Assembly (NCBI GenBank): GCA_024345305.1 | Contig: BRON01000009.1 | Location: 496,001-560,000 of the forward strand | Length of the DNA stretch: 64,000 nucleotides | Source of the DNA: Mrakia gelida | Lineage: Eukaryota > Basidiomycota > Tremellomycetes > Cystofilobasidiales > Mrakiaceae | Direction: 5' to 3' | Part shown: positions 1 to 15,151 of the stretch, one piece after another | Numbering within the stretch: the first letter of the stretch is position 1 | How the letters are laid out: the number at the start of each line of letters is the position of its first letter | Made by a program: the position numbers and the translations under genes | Notes under the pieces: generated by a model | Databases searched by the model: none | What the model was told of the DNA's origin: nothing | The model's input: only the letters and a program-made list of their open reading frames with translations

Positions 1-3000
1 GATGAGCGAGCAGTCATCGTCGATCTCGTCGCGACCTTCGAGAAGAGGGTTCGACCACTTACTTCGCGACGAGTTTGAGTGTGTGATGAACAGCTGGATC
101 CGGAAGGGCAGAAATGAGACCGAAAAGGGATGGGTACATCTGGCAAAGAAGAAGGAAAAGAGTCAACTCCTGAGTTCTTCGACACGACGCGGCGCGACGA
201 GACAGCAGGCTCACCATTCCTGGCACCAGCAATCGAAGGAACAGGATCGACGTGATGGCTTTGAACTTGTCCTCGTTCTTGACAGCGTTGAAAAGCACAC
301 TAAAGACGTTCCTCACGAATCTGCGAAGATCGGAGATGGGAGAAGGGTTGTCAGTCGCGGTCGACGAGACACTGTAGAGACAGAAAGATCAATGCGAACT
401 CACCCAGGTACCATCCCTCTGGAGGCGTATATGTCCGCCCAAACCGACTCCACCAAGCCCATCAAGGTCCGTCCATCAGTAGCGACCTTCTTCCTCCTCC
501 TCTCGGTCCTCTCGTACTCCTTCCTCGCGAAGTCCAGATCATCCTTCTTCAGCGGCCGACCTGCTTCGGGTCGATCGAACTTGATGTCGAGAGCGATGTT
601 GTTGGAGCAGATGTAGGTGATGGTTCGGAAGAGGGCGCTGGAGAGGAAGGGTTGGAGGTGATCCTTCATGAAGACTTCGAGGCACTGCGAGGAGAGAGGG
701 TGAAGGGAGGGAGCGGAAGAGGTGAGGACGCGATTGGGTTGGACAAGTCTGGAAAGAGGGGACGAACTTTGGTGAGGATGGTAGAGCTTCGGAAGATGGT
801 GTCCGAAGCTGGAGAAGGGGATTGACGGAGGTCAGCTTCTGGACTTCCTCGTCAGGACGCGTAGAGAGCTCGAAGACTCACAGAGATCCTCCGCCTTGAC
901 GAGACTCTGAATCAACTGTTCCGACGTCCCGTTGATGAGAGCGTTCCGCATCAGCGAGCGAGCGACGACTTCTTGATCCGATTCTTTCCAGACAGGCAGA
1001 ACGTTCCGTATGGGATCACTCAGCGACTGACGAGGGAAGGACGAAGAACGAAAGAGAGAATCAGCGACGCGGTCGGACGAGTAGAAGGTCAGGAGGCGAC
1101 GAACGAGCTCGAGATCTCTGTAGTAAGCTCGTGAGAAGATGATTTGCTCGGTGAAGGTGACTCGGACCTGGGAAGGACGGAAAGATAAGTCAGCACGGCT
1201 CGAACGAAGAATCGAAGGACGCGACGAGAAACTCGAAGAAGAACGAACCTTCAGGCTTCCAGCGTGCTGCGACCCGTCTAGCAGTGGGTACCAGCCCTCC
1301 AGCCTAGAGAGAAGCGAAGGATATCAAGTCAGATACACGTCGTCTCGCAACGAACGTCTCAGCTGGAGGAATAAAGGAAACGATATCAACTCACGTCTCC
1401 CCCTCCCTCATCACACCCTTCCCTCCAACCGTACAACTCCCCACCAACCCCTCCCTCCCCATCTTCCGCTCCTTCCACACAACCAACTTGATCTCCTCCC
1501 TCCCCTCCCCTTCCAAATCCTCAAAAGCAAAGTTCTGATCCCACTTCGGCTTCGCCTCTCCCCTGCTCACACTCGTCCTGGCGAGCATCCTCCCTGCTGC
1601 TGTCCCTGAGGACCTCCGACTCCCTCGAAGGGGCATCGTCTGGATCTCGACGAACGTCGACGGGAGGGAGGAGTCGTCCTGGGAGATGACGGAGGCGGAG
1701 GAGGAGGCGAGATGAGTCGAGGAGGAGGAGGCGAACTGAGCTTCGCAGATTCGGAGAGAGAGTTTGGTTCGTGTTCGGTAGGAGGGTTCGAGGGCGACTT
1801 GCCAGCTTGGTGAAGAGGAGGGAGCTGAGGTCTGGGAAGGAGTGATGTGGGTGGGAAGGATGGTGAAGGATCTGAGGAGGGCGAGCCAGGTTCGACAGGT
1901 CTCCGAGCTCGGGAACCGAAGGTAGAGGTGTTCGAGGGTCGCTGAGGACGAGGACGCGTCGCCGAATCCTGGCGACGAGGTGGGAGACGAGTGAGGACCT
2001 GGCATGAGGTGGTAGGACGATCCTGATCCCGGTCCGTAGGCTGCTGAAGAAGTCGATGGTCGTCCTGGCGACGATCTGGGGGATTTCGGCGAGGAGTTGA
2101 CGAGGTGGTGGGAGGAGTAAGAGTTGTTTCGACCGAGTCCGTGGAGAGCGTCTGGACCTTGACCTGCTCCTGCGAACGACGGCGACGACGGTGAGGGCGG
2201 AGGTCGAGAGGAGTGGCGATGGTTGGGAGACGGGACGGAGGTGAGAGAGCCTGGTGTGGTCCGATGGTTGATGAGAAGGGTGTGAGGAAGGTGAAACAAC
2301 GAGGGATCCGCCTGGGAGATGTCGGTCGAGCGAAGAGCTGTAAGATCCACGACTTGAAGCAGGTAGTCGTCCTTTACAACACACCAAAGGCAAGACAAGG
2401 AGGAAACAAGAAGAAACGAATCCTTATCAGCTTTGTGTGCTCGTCGAGAAAAGAGGCAACAGGAGCAGGAGGAGGGGGTCGATGGTCGTGGAAATGGACG
2501 CACCTCAGAGTAGATTGCGAGCTGTCCTGCTGATCCCTGTTCCTTGGGAACGAACAACCTGACTCTACGAGCTTTCTCTGCACTCTTGCTCGATCCTCCT
2601 CCTGGCAAATGGATCATGGAAGGCTTCTGAGCGAAAACTCGAAACTTCTGGCTCGATTCCTTGGACTCGTCCACGCCGTCGGACCTCGCCTTCAAAGTCG
2701 TGCTCTCCCTCTTTGCGACGAGCTTCTTGATGGGAGCGTTCTGTCGTTCGAAGATGGAGCAAAGTCAGTCATGAGTTTCGCGTGCCTGTGAGAATTCCAC
2801 GAAGCTTGCTTCCAGCTCTCGAGTCGAGCTGAGAAGAATGAGGAAGAGAGGGAGGGAGGAGGGAGGGAAAGGTCGAAACGAAGCGAAGCTCACCCTGGCG
2901 AACGAGTCCGAGTGTCCTGAGATAGGTCTCGATCCGCTGATATCCGTAACGAAGACCGAGAACCCTTCTGGTTGAGTAGGAGGTTGAGATCTTCGACCTA

Positions 3001-3345
3001 GACTTCCGAGGGAGGACTGAGAGGAGGAAGGATGAGAGGTCGAAGGGGAGGGTGGAGCTCGGCTGTCGGACAGATTAGGGAGAGATTGATCCGCTAGATA
3101 TACAACCCAGCATCTATAGATCAGCTTCGAGTTTCTTCTTGGTGTATAGAAGAAGTGGCAAGGAAGACAACTGACCTGAAACCATATCGAAAAGAAGGGA
3201 AGGGAAGGGACGAGGCGACCTTCGAAGATGGTGGTGGCCGTTTGGAGGAGAGGGCTGAGGCTGACTCGAAGGAGGTTTCTTCTGCTTGGGGGAGGGAACC
3301 GGCCTTCGCTCTGAAACTGGCTGCTTGCTTGGTAGGAAAGGTCGG
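1..3345 (-). CDS. BUD2-like Ras-family GTPase-activating protein (PH/C2/RasGAP), 3' end outside window
   Basis: Seen from the spliced minus-strand exons, N to C: a serine-rich leader, a PH-like segment (ends LYLRFPSSETCRTWLALLRS), a C2-type segment (LSLRICEAQF ... WDQNFAFED ... KLVVWKERKMG), then EGWYPLLDGSQ and a RasGAP catalytic region. The arginine finger is intact in IFRSSTILTK (Arg codon near 789-791), and the RasGAP core block SILFLRLLVPGM joins FGLISALPDPAVHHTLKLVAK across an intron near 165-230. RasGAPs stimulate GTP hydrolysis by Ras-family GTPases; the C2-RasGAP order resembles Bud2, which acts on Rsr1/Bud1 in bud-site choice. The C-terminus runs off the left edge. The most upstream exon I can place starts at 3345 behind a TATAG acceptor and has no ATG, so the true start lies upstream. 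Family is firm; Bud2 rather than another C2-RasGAP is inference. Confidence 0.82.
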
Positions 3346-3889
3346 CTATACAGGCGGGGAGAAGGTTTACAGACGGGGTTCAATATAAACCTGATCGCCC
3401 TCAGCGAAGGAGAGGGGAGTGAGGCAGGAAGGGGTTCGACGAGGAGCGAGGCTTTCGCTCTCCCTTCGACAAGCAGCGATCAAATTTTGAGTCAGTTTTG
3501 GGTCCTCGATTGTGCCTGTGTAGGACAAGTCGACTCACGAGCTTTGTGGTCTGAGGCCGAGGAAGCAAGAAGGAGTTGAGAGGGAAGAGAGGAAAGGGGT
3601 GTCGAGCTCAGCTCACGTTCTTCCCTCCCCGCGCGTGGAGAGGCCGAGCTCAAGACTCGTTTCAGATCAAGAAAGATCATCAAGAAAAAATGAAGAGGAA
3701 CCATGCGTAGTGATGTATATAGGTCCATGGTGGGGTTGTGTGTGCAGATGCAAAAAGGAAGACATGCTACGTGAAGGAGAGGAAAAGAACGAAGGGGAGC
3801 GAGCTCGACGCGCGCGATTAGGTTGAGAAGTAAAGTAGAGTAAAGCAAGGGTGGAGATCGTACAAGAGAACGAGAGATGGAAGCCTGAT
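3346..3889. other. Spacer holding the RasGAP 5' end and the GDPD 3' flank
   Basis: No confident coding exon. The minus strand has GTGAGC and GTGAGT donor-like sites near 3536 and 3615 and CTGAC-like branch sites, so first exons or 5'UTR introns of the RasGAP gene probably sit here. I could not phase them onto the exon that begins at 3345. Confidence 0.4.
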
Positions 3890-5722
3890 CTAAAGACCGA
3901 CAGGAGTGGTTTCGGTGGGCTGGATCTTGGCTTCTCTAGGCTCGACGACGGGGACGAGCTGGAAAGGTCCTCGAGCGGCGATGAGTCGTTTTCGGACAAC
4001 CGCGTTCCAGTAGGCCTGGGTTGGAACGAAGATAAAAACGAGTCAGCGAGAGGGAAGAGAGAAGAAGATAATGGAAAAGGTGGTACTCACATGAGGAAGA
4101 GAGAAGTATCGAATCGACGACCAACCGAAGAGAGGAGAGACGTTTCGATCGTACGTCGCGTCGAAGTCCGTCGCGAGCTCCTCCCTCAACTTCCTCCAGA
4201 CTCCCGGACGATCCGTCAACACCCAATCCATTCCCCACTTAGCAGCAACACACCTGAAGATGAGGAAAGCAAAAAAAAGCGCGCGAACGCGATCAGAACG
4301 AGCTCTCTTCTCTCCGCCTCTTCTCTCGTCGCGAGCACTACTCACATCTCAGCCTCATCATTCACCGTCCACACCCCAACCTCCTTCCCAGCCTTCCTAC
4401 ACTTCTTGAGGAACTCCTGTCCAGCGGGAGAGACGAGAAGAGGGAAAGCGACGGAGAAGCCTGACACGTGAGGGAAGAAGTGGGATTGAGCGAGAGAGAG
4501 GGTAGGTGTAATGTTGTGGATGGTGAGACCGGGGAGGAGAGTTTGGGCGGGGACGATGAAGGCTGGGTGCCTGGGTGGATGAAGAAGCGGAGGTGAGCGA
4601 CGAGAGGGAGGAGGGGCAAGGAGGGAGGGATCAGAGGAGGAGGAGTCAGTCAAGGTCGTCGAGCGAAGACGCGTCGAAATCGAACGCGAACGAAACGAAG
4701 AACGCTCGCTCACCAGAGACCCAGAATCAATCTCGGAGCCAACTCCGTCTCCCAATTCGGGAATTTCCTACACGCACACGAAACCGCCAAAACAAAGTCA
4801 GCCACGCGACTCCCAACCCAACTCCAAAACGACGCGTCCTCTTCCCTCGCTCGCCTGCTTCGACGACTCACCGAATCTGCACCGCCATCAACCCGAACAA
4901 CCTCTCCGGCTCGTTCGTAGGTTTCACGTCAATCTAAATCCCCACCCAACCGCAAAGGAGCGAACAAAAAGGTGAGCACGTTTTCTGCTCACAGAGAGAA
5001 GCAAAAAATAAGTCGGAGGGAGAGACGACGAACGTTGAACCTGATATGCCTATTCCCCTCCTGCATCAACAGCTCCAGCAGTTCCTCGAACAGAGGGATG
5101 GGTTGGATCGGTTCGGCTTTGGTTCGGACGTGTCTGCAAAACCCAACTCATCATCAGCATTCCTTCTCGCCGTTCAAAAGAGCGTTCAAAAGTTGACCTT
5201 CGAACTCACTGAATCCCCCCCTCCCCCTCCCAAGCGAGATCCTTGATCAACCCGTGGCCGTTCGTCGTTCGTTCGAGCGAGACGTCGTGGAAGAGGAGTA
5301 CTCGGGAGTCGGTGGTGCAGTGGAGGTCTGCGAAAAATGACGTTCGAGGTGAGCAAGAGCAAGAATGAGGAGGGAGGGGCCCAGGCCAGGCCGTCCGTTG
5401 AGCTCGGGGAGACCTCGTCTTTCTTCCTCTTTGCCCTTCCAGCTTCCTGCCGAGTGAAGGTTTCTGCTAGAAGTTTTCACTCACCCGACTCAATAGCTTC
5501 CGAACCCTCTGCGATGGCACCCTTGAACGCAGCGAGAGTGTTCTCGGGGAACTCTGCGCTGGCTCCTTCGAGAACGAATGCGAGAAGGCGAACAAAGGTC
5601 AGCTCGGGCAGAGGGGAGGAGAACGAGAAAGAGTGGGGTGACGAGGGTCGAGCTCGAGTGGACTGACCTCTATGAGCCCAGCATTCAGGTAAGGAAGCGG
5701 TCGTTCGTTTCGATGAGGACAT
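3890..5722 (-). CDS. Glycerophosphodiester phosphodiesterase family protein
   Basis: Starts MSSSKRTTASLPECWAHRG; the HRG motif continues after an intron as GASAEFPENTLAAFKGAI and EGSEAIES, then DLHCTTDSRVLLFHDVSLER, TTNGHGLIKDLAWEG and HVRTKAEPIQPIPLFEELL. These are the GDPD signatures: the HRG histidine, the E-x-D metal ligands and the FHD histidine. The first exons are 5671-5722, 5485-5565 and 5210-5327, and phases match at each junction. The C-terminus reads YWNAVVRKRLIAARGPFQLV and stops at 3890. Family members hydrolyse glycerophosphodiesters to glycerol-3-phosphate and an alcohol in phospholipid turnover. There is no SPX or ankyrin region, so this is the short PGC1-like type (fungal Pgc1 degrades phosphatidylglycerol). 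The PGC1 assignment is inference; the GDPD fold is secure. Confidence 0.9.
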
Positions 5723-6324
5723 GAGGGAGAGAGGGCGAGTGGAGTGGTGAAGGAGAGGGTGAGGAGGGAAGGAGCAAAGGCGAGGGAGGAGGAGGAGGGA
5801 GGAGTGGGCTGAACGGAGAGCTGAAGAGGTCAGGCGCTGAATCGTTGGGTTTGTCTTTGTTGTTGTTGTCGGTTCGTCGAGCGAAAGGGTAGCAGCGAGC
5901 AGAGAGAGGTATAGATGAAAATGAGGGTGTCGTGGTGGGTGAGTGTTGGAAGGAGCAAAGCAAGAGCTGTTTTTGGGGTCGGTTAAGGGAGGAAGGAGGG
6001 GCACGTTCGAAGTTGAGCTCGACCTCTTGCGTGACCTTCTCAGCGCTCGTTTCGCCATCGAAATATACACCTCAAGTCCAGAACGGAAGATGAAACAAGA
6101 GGGGTGGGAGGGGTCGTGAATTTCATTCAAAAAAAGCGAGAGAAAGAGAGTCGAAAACCAAACAACAGGGTGCGCGAACGAGAAGCGAGGAAAGAAAGCG
6201 AGAGCGAGACGAGAGAAGAAAATTACGTGTGAGGTGTGCGTGTGCGTGTGCGTGTGCGTGTGGCTAAGCGTGTATAGAAGTGGGACTCCCCTCTTCGAGA
6301 GGAGCTAGAGCTAGCCAGACCCCC
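5723..6324. promoter_or_regulatory. GDPD upstream region and bHLH 3' flank
   Basis: Purine-rich on the plus strand (pyrimidine-rich in the sense of the flanking minus-strand genes), with no conserved coding segment. It includes the hexanucleotide microsatellite at 6234-6262. The part just above 5722 should hold the GDPD promoter and 5'UTR; no clear TATA box is visible. Confidence 0.4.
6234..6262. repeat. (GTGTGC)n microsatellite
   Basis: About four to five tandem GTGTGC units with one preceding partial unit, in the spacer between the bHLH and GDPD genes. Simple short tandem repeat. Confidence 0.9.
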
Positions 6325-8146
6325 TCACTCCACTCCCTCCTCGTCACTTCCCTGATCCTCCTCCTTCCCCCCCTCCCACTCCATCTCCCAAGGTCCTCCT
6401 CCCTCCAACCCAAGTCTCGAATGCTCCTCCCGAGGGTACGACGCCTTCGCCTGCGAGCGAAGTTGATCCAAGCGAGAGAGCAAGCCTAGTCTTTGTCCGA
6501 AAAGGTCGCGAAGATGCTCGATGGCTGGAGGGACGACGCGACGCGAGACGAGGATCAGTTTCGAGAGAGTCGAGGAACGGGTGCAAGATGGAGGGAAGGT
6601 TTTCTTCTACTCACTCTTGACAAGCACAATCCCCTCACTCTTGGGACCCGACCTCCCATCAACCTTCTCAGCCTTCTGATCAGGTTCCGCCGTCCCCTCG
6701 ACCTTGGACTTCCTAGCTCTCGACCCTCTCCTCCCCGTCCCCCCACCACCACCAGCACCACCACCTCCTGCAGCTCCACTCGTCTTCAAAGCCTCCAGTC
6801 TCGAAGCCTCCCTCAGCGAAGGGATCTCGTTGCACAGAGCGTCGTACCCTCGTCGAATGTTGGCTCGGCTGGGTGGGGTGGGTAAAGAGCAAAATAACCG
6901 AGGAGGACGCGGCGACGTTCAGCCCATCGTTCGCTTTCTCTTCACCGAACCAAAAAGAAGGACAAGGGGGACGAACCGTTTCTGTTCCGAAGCTATATGG
7001 TTAGCCTTCTTCTGGGAGGCTGTTAGGAGGGCGGGGATGACGGGCGAGCGAGCTCGGAGGGGAGGCATCGGAGGAGCTGAGAAGACTGAGTTTGGCGTCG
7101 GCTGAACGAACGAGGTTGTTGTCGACGTGGAGGAGGAGGAGGAAGGGACGGGGATGGGATGGGATCGGTAGGAGTTGGAGGGTCGTTGAGCATGAGGGTG
7201 AGGAGGAGGTTGATGTTGATGTTGCTGTTGGAGTTGGGGTTTGGAAGGGGAGAGGGATCTCGATGAAGACGAGCCGTTGGGAGGAGGGAGGAGGTTGGGA
7301 AGTCGAGGAGGAGGACCGAGGTGCTGGGGAGGATAGGAGGATGAAGAACCACCTGGGGAGGATCCACGAGGAGGAGGAAGACTTTGTCGAGGTGCTCTAG
7401 CAGGATGATCTACCAGCCCCATCGTCCCCGTCGAAGAGGGAGGAGGTCTCCCTCGAGCTGCTCCCTCCCGTTCTGAATCGAACCCGTCCCTTTGGGAAGG
7501 CAAGCTTCTGTAGATTGGAACCGTCCATTCTGCTGAGCCTCTCCTCTCTATCCTGGGTGCTGCCATGGAGGAGTTGTGAGATGTTCTTCTAGTTGGTGAA
7601 GGTGGGACGTGAACGAGACCGATTTCAGGTTGAGGCCAAGGGACGGAGGAGGAGGGCGAAGACGAGGACGCTGTGGCTGAGCCTGAGATTCGACGCTTCT
7701 GGGGGTGGGGGTTGTTGGGGAAGGAGGAGGAGGAAGGGTAGGAGGGTTGAGATTGCTGGTGGGTGTACTGCGATGGTGAGAGAGGGACTCGATACGAGTA
7801 GGATGACTGACGAGGGGAGGGGGGAAGGGAGGAACCACGTCAGCTTGAGCTTCCCTCCTCTCGAGCTCATTTAACTTCCCCTACCCCAGATTTTCACACC
7901 CCTCGACTCATATACGGTCGCTCTACCATCTCCCCATCCTGCCCTGATGAAAATCTTCCCGATTCAGCGCGTAGAACTCACTTGATCTGATCCTCTGCTC
8001 TCAGCGAACCCCTGATGAGTATCGTTCCCTCCTCCTCCTCCTCCTCCAGGCCATTGGGAAGGAGGAGGAGGACCAGCTTCCTCAACCTCCAGAGAGGAGA
8101 GGAAAGAGTTGAACTGATTCGACTCTCGAGCAGTGAAGAGAGACAT
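6325..8146 (-). CDS. bHLH transcription factor with expanded loop
   Basis: Exon 1 starts MSLFTARESNQFNSFLSSLE and ends GSDQ at a GTGAGTTC donor near 7980. A long exon follows that is rich in Ser, Pro, Gln and His and ends HIASEQKR. After an intron, RANIRRGYDALCNEIPSLRE completes the basic region and helix 1. Helix 2 (KTIEHLRDLFGQRLGLLSRL) comes after about 60 low-complexity residues rich in Gly, Arg and Lys, instead of the usual short loop. The C-terminus is acidic (GSDEEGVE) and stops at 6325. HIASEQKRR followed by RR-G-(Y/F)-D-L is the INO4/MLX-type DNA-contact pattern, so E-box binding as a dimer is likely. The protein is probably nuclear; target genes are unknown. Exon 1 encodes a seven-Gly run (CCT repeat at 8029-8049). 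All junction phases fit. Confidence 0.85.
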
Positions 8147-8540
8147 TCCAGAACGAAGAAAAGGGAAGGGGAAGGGAGGGAGGAGGGTGAAGGTTGGGTG
8201 GGGGAGGAGTTGATCGCGGGTTGGGGACATGTGATCCTCGCGAGTGAGTCCGCAGCTCCCAGGGGAAGGCAAACAGCAAAAACTTTCGGCCGACTCGAGA
8301 TACCGAAGACTCATCCACAGGAGAACTCAGAGAGCCAGAGAGATGCTCAAAATTGAGGAAATCTGAAGCTCTTTCCTCGCGGCCGTCGCGATCTCTCTCT
8401 CCCTCTCGACTCGTCGAAAAAGCAAGCAGCACCATCCCTCTACGAGCAAAGATAAGAAGAAGAAGCAAGATAAGAAAGAAAGAGAAGAAAGACCCAAGAG
8501 AACCGAACCACACACAGAAACCAAAGAGAACAAAGCTAAA
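8147..8540. other. Spacer between MCM6 stop and bHLH start
   Basis: No supported coding exon. It should hold the MCM6 3'UTR and the bHLH promoter, both read on the minus strand. A purine-rich plus-strand tract runs from about 8450 to 8500. Confidence 0.4.
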
Positions 8541-12785
<4,245 letters not shown>

Positions 12786-13048
12786 GGCGTCCGAGAGAGA
12801 GAGGGGAGGGAGGGAAGGGAAGGGAGGGGGGTGATGGCGAGGGGAGGGAGGGAAGTTCGAGCGAGAGGTCGCGTTTTGGCGAAATGAAGGGACGCGTCTA
12901 AAAAGGGTGGATTCTTCCGAAAGGCATCGTTTTTGGAGCCAGACGGGAGCAGCAGACAGGAGTTCATAGAGATTCAGGGTTCGTAAGATCGTCAAGCAGC
13001 AAAAAACGAAGGCGCCAAAAGCAGCGAGAGAGGGACAGCGCGAGCGAC
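12786..13048 (-). promoter_or_regulatory. MCM6 promoter with an MCB-like ACGCGT
   Basis: This 263-bp spacer lies between the MCM6 start and the stop of the next gene upstream on the same strand. It holds GACGCGTC at 12891-12898, about 110 bp from the start codon. ACGCGT is the MluI cell-cycle box bound by MBF, which drives MCM and other S-phase genes in ascomycete yeasts. The same palindrome is frequent across the window, so a role here is only a hypothesis. Confidence 0.35.
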
Positions 13049-14626
13049 TCAAACGAGACTGGCGTGCGTCCTCAACTCTGTGCCGTTCTGTAGGTAGGTA
13101 AAGCGAAGGGGTCAGTTGTGCGACTCTCAAGCACTAGAAGAAGCTTCGACGCACCGTATGGAAAGCAGAGAAAGTGCCGGAACGCTAGATTCCCCACCAA
13201 AAGCGAACGCGAATGTCAGTCAACCCCCAACTCGATCCCTCGCTCTCCTCGTCGAAGCCCCATAAGACGACTCACCCCGATCCTGTTCCTCAGCACCTGA
13301 GCCACGACCACCCAGCCTTCCCCTCCCCCGGCGTACCCAGCCGGAAGTTCGAGCCAGAGCGTCAGGTCCGTGAGATGGGAGAAGACCGAGTCGAGAGCGG
13401 GTCGAGTGTTCGAGCGCGCGATTCGAGAAGGGAAGGGGTAGGGCTGGGAGTGGGGGTTGTTGTGGTTCTTGGTGGTGGGGATGGAGTGGTTGGTGAGCTG
13501 AGAAGGAGGTGAGAAAAGGACGGGGAGAGGTCAAGGTGAGTGACGCGTCGAGAGCGAAGAGGCGGGCGAGAGGAGGAGAACGTACAATGGTGAGGAGAGG
13601 ATAGGATCGCGAGAGAGTTGAGAGGTAGTGGAGATGAGAGATGAGGGAGGCACGACCTGTGAGAAGGGAGAACAAACCACGAAAGAGGTGAGTTGGGATT
13701 CGCGTGCGAGCGAGGACGAGGACGAGGAAGAAAACTGACCTTCCAGCTCCGCTGCAGCGATAAAGTTCTCGTACAGCGAAGTGATCGAGTCCACAATCAG
13801 TAGACTGAACCCTTTGCTTCGATGTTTCGGAGGAGACGCTCCGTCCTCTCCGTCCGCGTTCTCGTCGTCGAGCGGAGGGGGTTCGGCGAGATCGAGATGA
13901 AGTTTCGAGACAAGTTCGCTGAAAGGAGGAAGGTCGAACATCCTTTGGATCACGAGTCGGTCGAGGACGGAGGTGGGGTCCTAGACGTCGAAGAACGAGG
14001 TCAGTGAAGGCGAGAAAGAGAAGGTGAGTGAACGGGACGAACGAGTTCAGAATGCTTCGTCTCCAGAACAGCGAGCGCTTTCTCCCCCGAAAACTCTCCC
14101 TCCGTGTCGATCCAGAGAGCTGTAGTCGTTGGGTTATGGATGAGATGGTTCATCACAATGTGTAGACAGACGAGCTACCAAACCAAACAAGCAGGAAGTG
14201 AGCTTCGAGCTCATCAAGCCTCCAAAGGAAGAAACTCGTCGAGCTCACACTTTTCGTCCCTCCCTCTCCCGAGATCTCCACCACCCCTCCACCCCCAACC
14301 CCCTCTCCAACACCCTCCAGCAGCCCATCCAAACCCTTCTCTCCAACCCCAGCCCACATGCTCTTCTTCCTCTCCTGCATCTTCATCTCAGCTTCGAGCA
14401 GAACTCCTCCCCTCTGGAACGGAGGAGATTCGAGCTTCCCGACCTCTTTCTGGAGTTGTTCGATGTCTTTGAGGGTGAAACCTGAGTCTGGTGGTAGAAG
14501 GGAGAGAATCTCGGTGGAGGGTGTGAAGAGGAGGGTCTGGGATTGGGCGATTTGGATGGAGGAGAGGAGGGGGAGGAGAGGGTGGAGATGAGGTGAGAGG
14601 GAGGGGAGGTGCGATTTCAGACGCAT
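13049..14626 (-). CDS. RAD51-paralog recombination protein (RAD51D-like)
   Basis: The first ATG in frame gives MRLKSHLPSLSPHLHPLLPL, then LLSSIQIAQSQTLLF and LLPPDSGFTLKDIEQL, a RAD51D-like N-terminal linker region. Next come the ATP-site region (VVEISGEGGTKS), TTALWIDTEGEFSGEKALAV, Walker B SLLIVDSITSLYENFIAAAE, HLHYLSTLSRSYPLLTI, a NSLTNHS segment like the conserved xTNH motif, and TRPALDSVFSHLTDLTLWLE. The last exons give FSAFHTNGTELRTHASLV and a stop at 13049; phases fit. RAD51 paralogs promote RAD51 filament assembly in homologous recombination. The Walker A is one residue short (see findings). Choice among RAD51D, XRCC2 and Rad57-like is uncertain. Confidence 0.75.
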
Positions 14627-15151
14627 TTTGAGGCGCTGGCTGCCAGAGGGTATCGAAGGGGAGAGCGGTTGATGTATCCGAAGCGGCGAGGATGATGCTG
14701 ACGAGAGTTGAGAGTCTCGAGATGGGTGAGCGGGTCGTGGTCGAAGCTTCGAAGGAAGGAGGGTTGAGCTCGAGCTCACCTTCGATTTCGGAGTCTAAAA
14801 GTCGCGTCGATCCAAGGCCGAGAGCCAAAACTTTTCCGGTCAGAAAGGAACTCCGAGCTAGCCTGACCAGGATCAACTCGATTCCCGGCGATAGCTTGTC
14901 CACGGTCGAAGCCCTGTCAGTTCTGGGCTCGATCTAGTCTGGACCCGTCCGCACTCCTCAAGCTCAAACTCTCGTTCTCGTCCTGAAGTCGTAGGCAGAT
15001 AGTAAAGATCGTGAAGGTAGAAGACTAGGTATCAAGTAGATGAAAGAGAAGAAAGCGAGACCAAGCGAAGAAGGAGATGAAGGGAGAAAGAGAGAGAAAG
15101 AAAACAACGACGAGCGGGACGTGCGAGAAACTATCGAGATGCAGCAGAAGA
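14627..15151. promoter_or_regulatory. Upstream region of the RAD51-paralog gene, with a probable 5'UTR intron
   Basis: There is no ATG on the minus strand between about 14627 and 15130. A good donor (GTGAGC, starting at 14779 and running downwards) and an acceptor near 14640 bracket a probable leader intron. The stretch upstream of the donor can be read in frame for about 45 codons but without a start codon. The remainder is probably promoter plus AP-2 alpha 3'UTR. Confidence 0.4.

Noticed and set aside
1521..2393. A 290-codon minus-strand frame in the RasGAP gene
   Set aside because: It is out of frame with the PH/C2 exon that shows conserved residues.
5204..5330. Apparent frameshift in the GDPD gene between GLIKDLAWEG and HVRTKAEP
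   Set aside because: The C-run at 5215-5221 has seven Cs; with this count the exon ends in phase 2 and joins HVRTK correctly.
6234..6262. Tandem hexamers considered as a CRISPR-like or regulatory array
   Set aside because: Units are contiguous with no spacers; an ordinary microsatellite.
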